Below are positions 8,941-20,400 of a stretch of 64,000 nucleotides of DNA, piece after piece. The DNA comes from Galbula dea (taxonomy: Eukaryota > Chordata > Aves > Piciformes > Galbulidae), in NCBI GenBank assembly GCA_013399015.1, contig VWZX01008936.1:5593126-5657125 (forward strand). The letters run 5' to 3'. Position numbers and translations under genes: made by a program. The notes under the pieces were generated by a model. It saw only the letters and a program-made list of their open reading frames with translations. It searched no databases and was not told the DNA's origin. How positions within the stretch are numbered: position 1 is the first letter of the stretch; each line of letters begins with the position of its first letter.

Positions 8941-11900
8941 TCTAACACCAGCTCTCAGTCTCATCATTTCCTGAGTTAGTTTGGCTTTTAAATACTTTGT
9001 TTGAAACTGGCTCTTGACTTCTATGATGTAATTGCTAATACACCTGCCAAATTTGAAAGATCAGAACAGATTGCCTTCTCTTCAGCATTGCTTTGATATA
9101 AGACTTGAAGTAAGCCTCTCTGAATGTGAGCCCTCTCCTACACTTCTGAGATGCATGACAGTTCAAGGCAATCTTGGCAAAGAAGCACTTCAAGTTAGCT
9201 TTTAAACTTCTATACACTTTCAGTGTAACTGAATTGTCACTTAAAAGCATTTTGTGCATACTAAAAATCCCTTGTTAGCAGGGGTTGCCTTTTCTGAGAG
9301 AGACATTATGCAGTGAAAAACAAAAGAAAATCTGTAATGGAGAGTTGCCAGTTTTGTTTAATGTCCTGAGAAGAACACATGTTCCCAGATGATCAGACTG
9401 TCCTCTGAATCACAGGTTACATAAGAGGTTTGTGCTGCCAAATTTAGGAGGATTAGAATTTTCCTCAGCACTGCTGAATTCCTGTACTGTCCTTGCTGTT
9501 TCTGCATGTTCATTGGCCAGAGCTACTACTGATACTGAACTAAGTGTAAGCAGCATTATGATGCAGATCATTAAGAGAAAAGAACAGATTAGCTGTAAAA
9601 AAGTTACTGAGCCTGCAGCAGATGAAAATTGAACAGGAAATGTTGAAGAGTCCTTGTTGTGTCAAGGTGTTCTCACGTTCTTCCCTATGCTGGTTGTTGT
9701 TGTTGCTGTTGCAGAAGCTGGAGAAAGGACCATCCAGGATAGTTATTTGGCAATATTGTTCCAAGGCATTAAAACTATTTTAATTGTTTGCCTGTAGATA
9801 CATGGTGAGGTTTTTTCCCCTTTTTCGTTTATTCTGTTATATCTTTATTAGAAAGATAGTGAGAAAGACTATGTGTCATGTACAGGGACATCACTGACCA
9901 CTCTGCATTTATTTTTTTGCTTGAGATTGGCCCAGACTTGCACCAAAGTCTCTTAGCTAGGAAAATAAGAGCTGTACAGATTTCAGATGGCAAGCCTGTG
10001 GTACCTACATTGGTGTTCTGGTAGCACTGCTCTCATGAGCCCGTGTCTCCACAGTGCCTCAGCCTGCACAAGTGTTCCAGTTCTCTGCTTGTTGAAGATT
10101 GCTCTACCCAGAGACACTTAGGCCAGGACCCTCTGCCACTGTCACCACCAAAATCCTGGTCAAGAGTGACTGGTGCCTTTGTGTTGTCAGTGGATGTCAA
10201 GAGATGCCTGCAAAAATGAAAGAACCCCACTAGACTGAGTTAAGCAGCTGCTCCAAGCAGTGCAGTGAACCAGGCATAGGGTCATCCAGTTCTTGCTGAA
10301 CCATGGGTAATGCCCGAGTGTCCTGGGGAATATGGAGTTGTTTGTCTTCAGTAGCTTTGTTAGTAGTTGGGATGAGTTGGTTTGGGGTTTTTTTGTGTAG
10401 GGATTGTGCTGTGAACAGTGAGAGAACACCTTGTCTGGTTTTTGTTGGGTAGCTATGGATTACATTTTCATCCTTACACTTCAGCAAGGATTTTAGAAGA
10501 CTGCAAGGTGCTAATGAGAAGTGAGAACAAAGCTGTGAAGGAGATATTTCTCTTGTACTGATTCTCCAAACATAGCACATATGGTGATCAGTGTCTGGCA
10601 ATTGTTTTTACTGTCAGTGCCATCAAACTGTGATTCAGAATCTGTTTCCATTTAATTCTAATTTTTATTTAGCACTTCTCTTGCTTGTGTTACACATTAA
10701 TCCCTTCTGCCTGCAGAGGCCCCAAAGTTGGTGATGCCTCTCAAAACTTCCTACTACACCCTAGACCTACAGGATTTCTCCCTCTTCATCTCATCCTTGA
10801 TATGCTTATGTGGGTGTTTTGGAAATGCAGACTCATTACTTCAGCACATTTATTAACTCTCATTGCACCATTCTCATCTTCTCACCAGCCTCACTCAGCC
10901 TCTGAATTGGCTTCATGCCTTCACTGGAGAGACACTGAGGACTGTGCATGGAAATGTGTGTGCATGGAAAAACACCAGGAAAAATCTTCCCTGGCTTTAC
11001 TTGTCATTCTGCACCTTCTCCCCAGCAATCAACAGCTAAGGAAACCTGTTTGTCTTTGGAAGAGCTTAAAACAAGAATGGAAAAAGTGTGCTTACCCTCA
11101 GCCCAGCAGCATATCTGATCCAGTACCTCTCCAGCACTGGGAACAGAAATGACTCAGGAACAGGATAAAAAAAGTACAAACATGCAGCAATGCTTCCCAC
11201 AAAACCTCTCTTAGCCTCCAGAACCACAAGTCTTGTCTTTGTGCTCAAACACCCACAGGGGACTTTCCTTTCCTTCATTCATCCAACACCATTCCAAACC
11301 CATGTGTACCACATGCTATCCAGGACACCTGCAGCCCTCACATCCCCATCCCAGGAGTTTTGCTTTTAGACCTAGCCTTAGCTTACAGGAGGATTTCCAG
11401 AGCACCTCAGATAACCAAGGACTTGAATATTTACTCTTCCACTGCTGGCAACGTTCACATCCAAAATGAAGTCTTGTCAGACTCCTCCCCAATATTGGCA
11501 TGTTTGGTATTTCCAACAAATACCAAAACTATTTCTCAAAGCTCAGTCAAACACTGAAGGAATGGGGAACAGATGATGTTTGCTTTGCATGATTCTTATT
11601 TTTCATTAACAAGGAAAGGAGGTGTCTAAGGAAAGATGTGTGGAGTGGACATTTGATTTCTAAATAGCAAGAAAGACAAGTTTCTTTTCTCTTACTTGTT
11701 TTGCTTCTGATACAATTAACTTGGCAAAACCAAAAGGAGTTGAAAAGTGTGGTGGCAGTGATGAATTTACTTTTCACCCTGGGGACACAGAATTGTGGCA
11801 GAGCTTTACTCCAAGAAGCTCCACTGGCTTCAGTTCCCTTTGCTTTCTGCCTAGTTCCCCTGTCTCCCTCTACTTCATGTATAATCCACAGGACACACCT

Positions 11901-14100
11901 TCAAAAGCTTCCCAGACCATCTTCCATCTGTCTTCTCACCAGGTGGTCGTAAATCAGCTGCCTCTTCACCTTCTCAGTGTGGCTCTGGTGGGTCTTTCCT
12001 TCTCCACCACTCTTGCCTTGTTCCTCTGCTCCTTGGCTTGCCTTCAAGTCATTTTCCCTTGATTATTGACCAATTTCCAGCCCTGTAGGACAGAAGAAGA
12101 AATAGGAGGTGAAAAATATTTCAATGAACTGTATAATCATAAACCTACTTGTAAGGCTAGAGCAGGAATGAATCCTTAATGAAAACAGGGGGAAAACAAC
12201 AGAAGCAAGGTCCAATCTGCTTTTTTTTTCCTCCCAGTTGAAAGTCTTCCTAGCTTGGAGCTAAGAACAATCATTTCATTATTTCTGAAAAGTCCTCTGA
12301 GATCATCAAGTCCAACCATCCACCCAACACTACTATGCTCACCACATCTACATGTTTGTTGAACTCTTCCAGGGATAGTGGAATCAAGATAAAACAACCA
12401 ATCTCTCTAGCCAGGCCAGAGTGGCAGTTTCTTCAGTAGCTGGGGGTAGTACCCTCTGTGGAACCTGTACTCCACAGGAGGACAGAGAGGATCCTGGTGG
12501 GATTAACTTGTCTATGGGATGGATCATGAGTACATACACACACTTACTTCAGAAGCATCCTTTAGGAAGGAAGTTTCTCTTTTTAGCACTCATATTGGTT
12601 CCTATCTGCTCACATGATTATTTTTTTAATCGATGCAACCTTTAAAGACCTAGATGTTAAGTTTCTTTTGGTTTATTCACCATGTTAAAGGGAGAGGATG
12701 AATTAATGCTGCCTACAGACTGTTGCTGTGAGCACCCAGGATACCTGTTTGCAAAATGAGCAACAAGAGCCACCTCCAGCACTACCCCTTGGCAGACATG
12801 GGCCAGGTGAGCACATGGAGCAGGTGCCTTTGCTCACTGATGATGCCTTCACCATAGTTACAGCCAGATCAGCCTGGGGTGCTTAAAAGAAAAGGGGTAG
12901 AGATGGCATGGCACAAGGTATGACATTTCTCATCTGGTAGTGAAGAGGGCAACAGTGCCTCCCACCAAGGCACAGTACAGTGAGGGCATTTGAGTCACTG
13001 GTGGTTTTTCTTCAGCTGAAATCAGAGAAGTGTTTCCCCATCATCAGTCCCACATATACCCCCACCCACCTCCAGCAAGGTCAGAAGGAGCACCCAGCAC
13101 ACACCCCAGCACTCATCTACTGACATACCATGGAGATGACCAGTTAAGCTTCTTTTCTTCCCTGTTGCAAAATCCTACAGTAGGAGCCTACCAGCTCACA
13201 GAGGCTGAGCAATGCCACATGAGTGAGTGATGACACAGAAGAGAGGCTTTAGCGTCACCTCCAGCCCTGGATCCTGCCCCAGTATCCACCACCACTCTCT
13301 TCAGAGCTCTTGGGTACTAATCCTCTCTGCCTGCTGATTTAAAAGGTATTTACCCAGACCAGGTATCACTCAAACACTCCCTTAGTTCATACAAAGTACA
13401 GTTCCATTTCCCACCAGACAGGCTTGTTGCTGACCCCCACAGGCATTCCTGCACCCATCTTTGCTTCTAAAGGGAAGCTGTCATGGCTCAGACACACATG
13501 CCAAGGAAGCTGTTCTTCCAGTTCCACAGCTCAGTCTAGGTTACAAGTGAAGTGAGCCATGATACTGCTTGGACAGAAAGGAAAGCCCTGTGGCTTTCTG
13601 CTCAGAAAAAAATCTAGTCATACTACCTGAAAAGAGCAGATGTCATCGGAAGCAAGGGTTCCTCAAAGACCTCAAAGGCAGTGCAGGAAGGCACAGCGCA
13701 GCTGCACAAACACATGCAACCTAGCAACAGAGCAGTTGGACAGGCAGAACCTGAAAGGATCACAGCCTTAATACAAGCTTTGGCTAATCTTCCCAAGATC
13801 AGGTGTTGTATACTGCAGTGTTTTCAAAAGCAGAGTGCTTCTTCCATTAAAACCAGCTAAGGACTTACTCAAAAGCAGCAGCCAGGTTAAGGGAGAAGGA
13901 GGTATGGTTTATCTCCCCTGATCAGGGCTCCCCATTCCCTCTCACTCCATTCCTTGGGCATGACAGACTGCTCACAAATATAAGCAAGCCCTCCCCTCCA
14001 AGACAGCAGAAGCACAGAGAAAACTACACATCACAGCAATTAAGTTTATGTTTAACATAGTCACTTAACAGGTACACCAAGGGGCTTTTTAAATCTTAAT
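8941..14100. other. Intergenic region between convergent CRIPT and cystatin
   Basis: 5.2 kb with no recognisable exon on either strand. It holds a (GTT)n-like tract near 9690-9710 and a CR1 fragment at about 12268-12385. Open frames of up to 155 codons (for example 10685-11152) show no family similarity, splice pattern or biased composition. Confidence 0.6.
12268..12385 (-). mobile_element. CR1 LINE fragment
   Basis: Reverse CR1 series 'cctctgagatcatcaagtcc', 'aaccatccacccaacacta' and 'cttccagggatagtgg'. The same subfamily text recurs at about 31400. Confidence 0.8.
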
Positions 14101-14117
14101 TGTGATGTTGGAGTTAC

Positions 14118-14123
14118 TTTATT
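14118..14123 (-). terminator. CST3: Poly(A) signal of cystatin
   Basis: Forward TTTATT reads AATAAA on the minus strand, about 240 nt after the cystatin stop. It is the nearest canonical signal downstream. Confidence 0.65.
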
Positions 14124-14360
14124 GGGAAAGCTGTAGGAACACAACAGCTGCTCTAAAATGTAGTTACAAAGAAGAAAGTTGAGATCACACTGTGCTTTAA
14201 AGGAAAGTTACATAGTTTAACTTGCATAGCACAAGTATACATAAGTAGTTAACAGGCATTGATAAAGCCCATCAAGCCCATCTGAATTTGTGTTATTGCC
14301 TTTGTTTTGCTTTTAACTCTGAGCAACTGGTTGCTGGTCTCTGCTGGAACCAAGGCAGGT

Positions 14361-14438
14361 TTATCGGCATGTCGACTGCAGTAGTTGACTTCGGTTTTGC
14401 CAAGGAATAGTGTACACTACAAAGTTGCAAATGGTGTG
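14361..14438 (-). CDS. CST3: Cystatin exon 3
   Basis: Acceptor ctccttag. Encodes HTICNFVVYTIPWQNRSQ, then LLQSTCR and TAA at 14363-14361. Contains the second hairpin Pro-Trp, the second disulfide and an N-R-S sequon. Too short for a simple open-frame scan; found by family match. Confidence 0.95.
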   Translation of the reverse strand, partial: HTICNFVVYTIPWQNRSQLLQSTCR

Positions 14439-16412
14439 CTAAGGAGAGAAAGGAAAAAGTAGTAATCAGATTAAGAGCATAAACCAATGTCATGGGCCAT
14501 TGTTCTACACTGATCGACTGTGCCACACAATCCAGGATGTATGACACTTCCATGGCTCTCCAGATTTGCATTTCCCTGGTAAGTATTCTGGAGCACTGCT
14601 CTTGTTAGTGCCTGAATAGGATGAATCGTTTCTCTTAAATAAACACTAACAGAGAGACCAAGCTGCCAGCACTTCTAAAGATCAGGTTACCTTCTTTACC
14701 CATTCACACACAGGAATGCTTTCAGCACATAACCTCTCAGACACAGGTTAAGTATACTTGCACAGGTAAGCTGACCTGTATGTGCATATGTCAAAGCATT
14801 GCTGCTAACCTAATGGTACACACAAGCTTCTAGCTAGGTGCTTTGTGGATCACTTGTGTGCAGTTAACACTTCTCACATACACACAGGTGCTAAGACTAT
14901 CATTGCAACTAACAGAAGTAGCAAAAATAACATGGAAGAACTAGAATTAGGCAAGATGAAGGCAGACCTATTTGGTGCTCTTGCCTGAAAGGGCTACAAC
15001 ACTCTTTAAAGGTCACTGCTATTAGACAAACCCCCATGCAACAGCCTGATAAGCACAGAAAATAGGTGTAACTTGCCTCTTGTAATCAGTGCTTAGCTTA
15101 AAGCACTACTCACCATAATGTAAGACCCCCAGGAAAAAGTGTCAAGTCAAGCAAGTTTACAATACCATGGGGTAAGAGGAGCTGAGAATGGTATGAAGAC
15201 TTTGGACACTGGACCAATGGACTGAGAGCCAGCAGACCTCCCAGAGCTCCACAGTTCCCTCCAAGTGTCCTTGTGATCCACACCACAAGCACCTTTTTTT
15301 TTAAGAGGGCCGAGTTCCTCATGCAGTACAGCCTCAGATTTTTTACTTACAAAACAGATTAGAGAACCATCCCTTCTTTGTCAACATCATCTGGCAAGAC
15401 AAGTTTTACAAGGGCAACATCTTGTTACATGTAAATGCATGAGGTCTCTGATCCTGACTGGGGCAGAAAGGGGAAGTGCCCATACCTCTCTATACTAAGT
15501 CAGTCAGATGGAAAGTGTTGGAAAGGCAGGGGCCCGCATGCTGTGCTCTGGAGCCTACCTTTGCCATATGCGGTGCATCAGAGAAAGCACAGCTCTGGAG
15601 ATCAGCCGTTGGCTTCGGGCAGGTTGTCCGGGCAATCTCAACTTTCATTGTGTACTTGATTCCAGCCACAAGCTGCAAAAAGACAGAAGCAGCTTTAATT
15701 GAAGCATACAGAGAAGGGCTCTCTGATGAGAGAAGCCTAGCACAAAAGCAGTTTACTGGTTACATGATGGAAACCAGACTCCAAAAGTACAGAGAGGCTT
15801 ACGTGTGGCAACTGCCACTCAAGAGCTATCTGGCATCCTTTCAAAAACAGGAAACAAAATCCAAATAAATAACTCTCACAACACAGCTTCCTTAGTCAGT
15901 AAACAGAGACGTCTTAACTCAGCAGCAGCGTAAAGAAGTTACTAGCTTCTTCATTAACACACAGCACCCAAGGGAATTCGAATTTACAAGGAGGAAAAGA
16001 AAAAAAAAGAAAAAGGCTTTTATTCACCTTCTGTGGAACGCAAGAGCTTAAACAACCCCTCAGGCTCAAGGCCTGCTCTTTCCCCAAACAAATCCCACAG
16101 GACCCTTCTCCCCGGAAGGTGCCAGAGCCGACCCTAACACCCTCCCCGCACCCAGCCCACTCCACCCTGGGCACCCACCTGCTTTTGGGCGCTGATGATC
16201 CGCACGACCTTGCTAGAGTACATGTCGTTGCTGGCCTTATTGTATTCCTGCATGGCGAACCGCAGGGCCTGCTGCAGACCCTCATCGTTGTCGGCGTTGT
16301 CAATGTTCTCCGGGGCTCCGAGAAGCCGCGGGCGGGTCTCGCTGCCCAGCACAGCCCCTGCGAACACCAAGGCCACGACCAGCAAGGCCATGCAATGCCT
16401 TCCCCCCGCCAT
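14361..16412 (-). CDS. CST3: Cystatin C / egg-white cystatin orthologue (complete coding span, 3 exons, 141 aa)
   Basis: A secreted inhibitor of papain-family cysteine proteases. Coding exons are 16412-16179, 15672-15559 and 14438-14361 (78 + 38 + 25 codons plus stop), all joined in phase 0 as in type 2 cystatins. A hydrophobic signal peptide (about residues 1-23, MAGGRHCMALLVVALVF onward) precedes a mature part of about 118 residues, two longer than the chicken protein. All three inhibitory elements are intact: Gly32 in RLLGAP, the QLVAG loop (78-82, split by intron 1) and the Pro-Trp pair (128-129). Four cysteines (96, 106, 120, 140) give the two type 2 disulfides. SND at 61-63 is the legumain-binding site of cystatin C. 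Unusual points are a sequon at Asn131 and an Ala at the +2 position after Ser105. The paralogue name is an inference; the family is certain. Confidence 0.97.
14439..15558 (-). other. CST3: Cystatin intron 2
   Basis: A 1.1-kb intron with CAC/CACA-rich patches. No repeat or extra exon recognised. Intron 1 (15673-16178, 506 bp) is likewise plain. Confidence 0.7.
15559..15672 (-). CDS. CST3: Cystatin exon 2
   Basis: Acceptor tttttgcag, donor GTAGGC. Encodes LVAGIKYTMKVEIARTTC, then PKPTADLQSCAFSDAPHMAK. Carries most of the first hairpin loop and the first disulfide (Cys96-Cys106). Confidence 0.96.
16179..16412 (-). CDS. CST3: Cystatin exon 1
   Basis: ATG at 16412-16410. Encodes the signal peptide and mature residues up to ...IISAQKQ, then donor GTGGGT (GT at 16178-16177). 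The exon ends exactly between the Gln and Leu of the QLVAG loop. An upstream in-frame extension to 16589 is promoter sequence. Confidence 0.96.
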
Positions 16413-16570
16413 AGCTGCGTACTCTACCGTTCCCCTGCCAGCCGTGGCCACTTTAAGGCCTGCAGAAAGGGGCGGGGAGGGGGCGGGCGGTGGCCTATGC
16501 CCAGAACACACCGCCCCGTCCCACCTCTTCTTCCGGTAGCACGGGGCGTGTCCCTTTCCTCCTCCTTCGG
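16413..16570 (-). promoter_or_regulatory. CST3: Cystatin promoter, GC-box type
   Basis: GC-rich block upstream of the ATG with two GC boxes (GGGGCGGGG at 16469-16477 and GGGGGCGGG at 16479-16487), an ETS core TTCCGGT at 16531-16537 and a weak TTAAA element about 40 nt before the ATG. CpG richness continues into exon 1 (to about 16130). The start site is not visible. Confidence 0.65.
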
Positions 16571-16717
16571 TAGGAGAGTGTTCTAACATCTGTTAGGGCT
16601 GCTTGAGGAGCACCCTGACAACAAGGCTTCACTGTGAAGGGATGCGGGGTGCCCTGGGACGAGCAAGGTGCCTGACCACAAGCTCCCCGCCGAAGTCCCT
16701 CTCGGTGCTGCTCTCTT

Positions 16718-17405
16718 TTCATAGAATGATAGAAGGGTTATAGCTGGAAGGGACCTGTAGAGGTCATCTAGTCCAACCCCTCTGCTGCCAGCAGGGACGC
16801 CTATAACTAGCTCAGGTTGCTCACAGCCCCAAACAACCTGATCTGGAATGTTTCCAGGGATGGGACATCCACCACCTCTCTGGGTAACCTGCAACAGTGC
16901 CTCATCGCCCTCGGTGTGAAAAATTTCTTCTATATATCCTGTCTAAATCTCCCTCCTTTAGCCATTACTCCATGTCCTGCCACAACAGGCCTTGATAAAA
17001 AGTCTGTCTCCATCTTTCTTACAGTCTCCTTTAAGTACTGATAGGCTGCAGTAAGGTCTCCCTGGAGCCTTTCCTTCTCCAGGCTGAACAACCCCAACTC
17101 TCTCAAACTTTCCTCACAGCAGAGGTGTTCCAATCCGCTGATTATTTTTGTGGCCTCCTCTGGACCTGCTCCAACAGGTCCATGTCCTTATGCTGAGGTC
17201 TCCACAGCCAGATGCAGCACCCCAGGTGAGGTCTCACCAGAGCAGAGTAGAAGAGCAGATTCACCTTCCTGACCTGGCCATGCTTATTCTGATACAGCCC
17301 AGCATCCAGTTAGCTTCTGGGCAGTGAGTGCACATTGTCAGCTCATGTCAAGCTTTTCACCCACCAGTACCCCCAGGTCCCTTTCCATAGGGCTACTCTT
17401 GATCA
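16718..17405 (-). mobile_element. CR1 LINE, longest copy in the window (about 0.7 kb)
   Basis: Begins with the reverse tail 'catagaatgatagaagggtt' and runs through 'tggaagggacctgtagaggt', 'aggctgaacaaccccaactc', 'tggcctcctctggacctgct' and 'ccagatgcagcaccccaggt' to the 'acccccaggtccctttcc' block. It is 5'-truncated and the reading frame is broken. Same strand as the cystatin gene, with its 3' end about 300 bp upstream of the cystatin ATG. Confidence 0.9.
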
Positions 17406-20400
17406 TGAAACTTGCCTTCAGAAAGGCTAGCACTGTGAGGAGAGCACTTCAGGAACTCCTGAAATCGCTCTGCACTGAGAAAAGTCCTGTGTCCTGAAGC
17501 CATGTTGCTTGTGGAAATATACCTGCTTCCCCTGTCCTTCAGGAGGGGACAGGAGGTAGATGAGAATGTGGCACTGGCATTAAACTGCCCACAGCCCTCC
17601 TCAGTGGTGTGGTTACAGAGAGGATGTTTTCCCACACAGGTCCGGGAAGCTGGAGAATTTTTCCAGGCTCTGCCTCTTCATGGGTTATTCTAGCACTTAT
17701 TTCCTTCTTCTGCAGAGGGAAAATGAAAACCACAGAACATTTACAGCTACAAATACAGGTCCTAGCACAAAACACCATGTGTCATCTGCCTCCACAGCAC
17801 TGGTGTTACCGCATTTACACTAATTATTCCACTGAAGGTCAAAGAAGCATCTGTGGCTGGGGTGGCTTCCCAGACACATTGCTTAACTTTCAGTCTCCTT
17901 TCATAACCACAAGATTATCTACCCCATCCTGTCAGGAATCCTAAGTTTAGAAATACAGGACCAAATACAGCATGAGGGAGCTAGCTCCAGTAAGATTTAA
18001 GGCCTTGTGTAGTCCTTAGACTGAGAGGGCAATGTTTTGCACCTGAATATCCACAGCATACCTTATAATGAAAAGGAACAGGCTTGTGTGCTGCCAGGAA
18101 AGGCTGCCTGCATGCTAGCAATGCCCAGCATGAGAGTTATCAATGGAAACATGCTCATGGTTGGCAACAAGCTGTGTCAACAACAACAGGGCATCTACTT
18201 TTTTGTCTGTATTTCAACTTCATCAGGACTGGTGAGCTTTTTATGTTGCCAGGCACACTCCTTTCTCCAGATATTGACATCCCTCATCTCTCTCTTAACA
18301 TCCAAAGGAACAATTATAGGTGTCTCAACTCTAGCTAACTGAAAAGCTCTGGAATACTGTGACATGTCTTTCAAAGCACAATTAGACAAGGATGTTTGAA
18401 AAAGCAGCTAGTCCTTTAATCAAGAACAACAGTTTCTCCACAGTGCCAAACTCTGAATGACTCTCAAGAAAGAGAAATCACTGAGAACTGTGACAGAGGC
18501 AGAAACAATGAGAAAAGCATGATGGAACACCAAGCATCTGCTTTCATTCTTTCTTCAGCAAGGGACAGCAAGACAAATCTATGCTGGGGTCAGTGCTTTG
18601 CACCCTGCTAAGCGAATCTAGAGCAGGGAAGGGTGGAGTGCTGACACAGTTCCCCTTTCTCCTCCCACTGCACTGCCTAAGTAACACAGGGTGATGGAAG
18701 GGAGGTATTTTGGAAAAGGATTGCTTTCAAAGGCTGCAAGCCTCTTGAACAAGATAGTCAGCAGTTTATGAGACAGGGCTAAGTGATTCAGTACCAAAGG
18801 CAAAGACTTTTCACTGTTGCTGAAGAGTGCCTTCTGCTTATGGAAACGAACCCATCCCATCCCAGCTTATATTCAATAATGGTGGGAAAAGTAGGGAGCC
18901 TCTTGCCTCCCTTAGAGACTCATGGCCACATCTCTCCACTCCTTGCTCTTTTTTCAGGCATTATTTTTTTTCCAGGACAGGAATGGAGGCAATGCCATGA
19001 CTTGCCCACACAAGGAAAATCAGGGCCCTATCTTTGCTCTCAGCTTCAAAACCAGGGGTGTCTGAAATCTAGGCAGCTGATCTGAAAGTGCCATGGAACC
19101 AAGGCCATGGCCATTTCTCTTCTGCTTGTCCACATGCCTTCACAAGCTGTCAAGCTCTCACTACAAGCAGCCAGGGGTGGCTTTTCTGGATGGACTGCAA
19201 GGCAGTCTTCTGAAGAACCAAAGGGCTGCTCTGAACACATTTCAGTCCTGGCAGTAAAGATCCTCACTCCAGTCCCTCCAAGATACAACCATGTTTCCTT
19301 TGCTCTTCACACTAGCCTGGAAGGAGTTAATAACTGTTTAAACAAAATAGGCTTAGCACTTAGTGCTGAGTGCACCTTTCAGGCAATTCAGTGGGAACAG
19401 AGCTCTTAGGAAACACAGGTCCTCCATCTAGGTGTTGAGCTCTCTTAAAACCACAGCCCTGGATTTCTTGGGAAAAACAACCAAACCCAAACCCAAACAA
19501 AAACCAGCCTGCCACGGTACTCTCCATTTCTATCTCTTCCAGCAGCAACCTCTACAGTTGAAGTGGTTAGATATTTCAACTGAAGTTTGCTAAGGGGAGA
19601 AGAAAAGCCAGACCATAAAGGAGTACTTCTTCAAGTTTGGGCACACAGCAGAGAAACAGAGTGTAGCAGAAAAGCCTGAGAAGACTAGAACTCATGCTCT
19701 GAGATTTCACAGGTCCCAGAAAGCCAAGAGGGAAGTTTTCTCTATGGTACCATGGTGTCTGTGCAGAGTTCTCTCAAACTCCCCAGAAGGTGGTGGTTCA
19801 CTAGCCACTCATTTTTGTCCTCTCTATAAATCAAATCATTCCTGTCCTCCCTTGACAATAGCTTGTAGCCACAACTTCATTATTCCAAGGACAAAGAACA
19901 AATTCGGGTGTACACTAAGCATGATATCATCCTTTGTCTATACATACATTTATTTATGATGATAAATATCATCATTTGTGGGGAGCAAGACTAAGAACCC
20001 ACAATTAAAGAGCCATCCAGAACCTCAAGTTCTTGTCAAAGTGACCTCCTCCACTATGTTCCCAGCAGAGCCAAGCCAGCTGGCAGCCAGATACCAGACT
20101 GCTTTGAGTTGCATGGCACTGTGCAGACAGACCCAACAGTCACAGCTGCGTTTTTGGCTTTTGGTGGGTTTTTTGTTGTTTGAAGACCCAACTGTTGCAT
20201 TGTCAAGTAAATGTATTGATTTGTTGTTGGAAGACAAACCAACAGTGCTCATCCTGGGTGTATTCACCACCCCCATGTATGTCCAACCTCTGTGCTGTGT
20301 TTTGAAGTGGTTACAGTTTCTGTCTGATCAGCATTTCAGAGCAGCAACTTCTGCCTGGTTTAGGGTTTTTTTTGGTATGGGGAAGCAAAACTCTAGTCTA

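Noticed and set aside
10685..11152. 155-codon frame downstream of CRIPT
   Set aside because: No recognisable domain, no promoter and no splicing evidence.
16119..16586. 155-codon plus-strand frame across cystatin exon 1
   Set aside because: It is the antisense shadow of a GC-rich exon and promoter; the minus strand is explained fully by a known family with splice sites.
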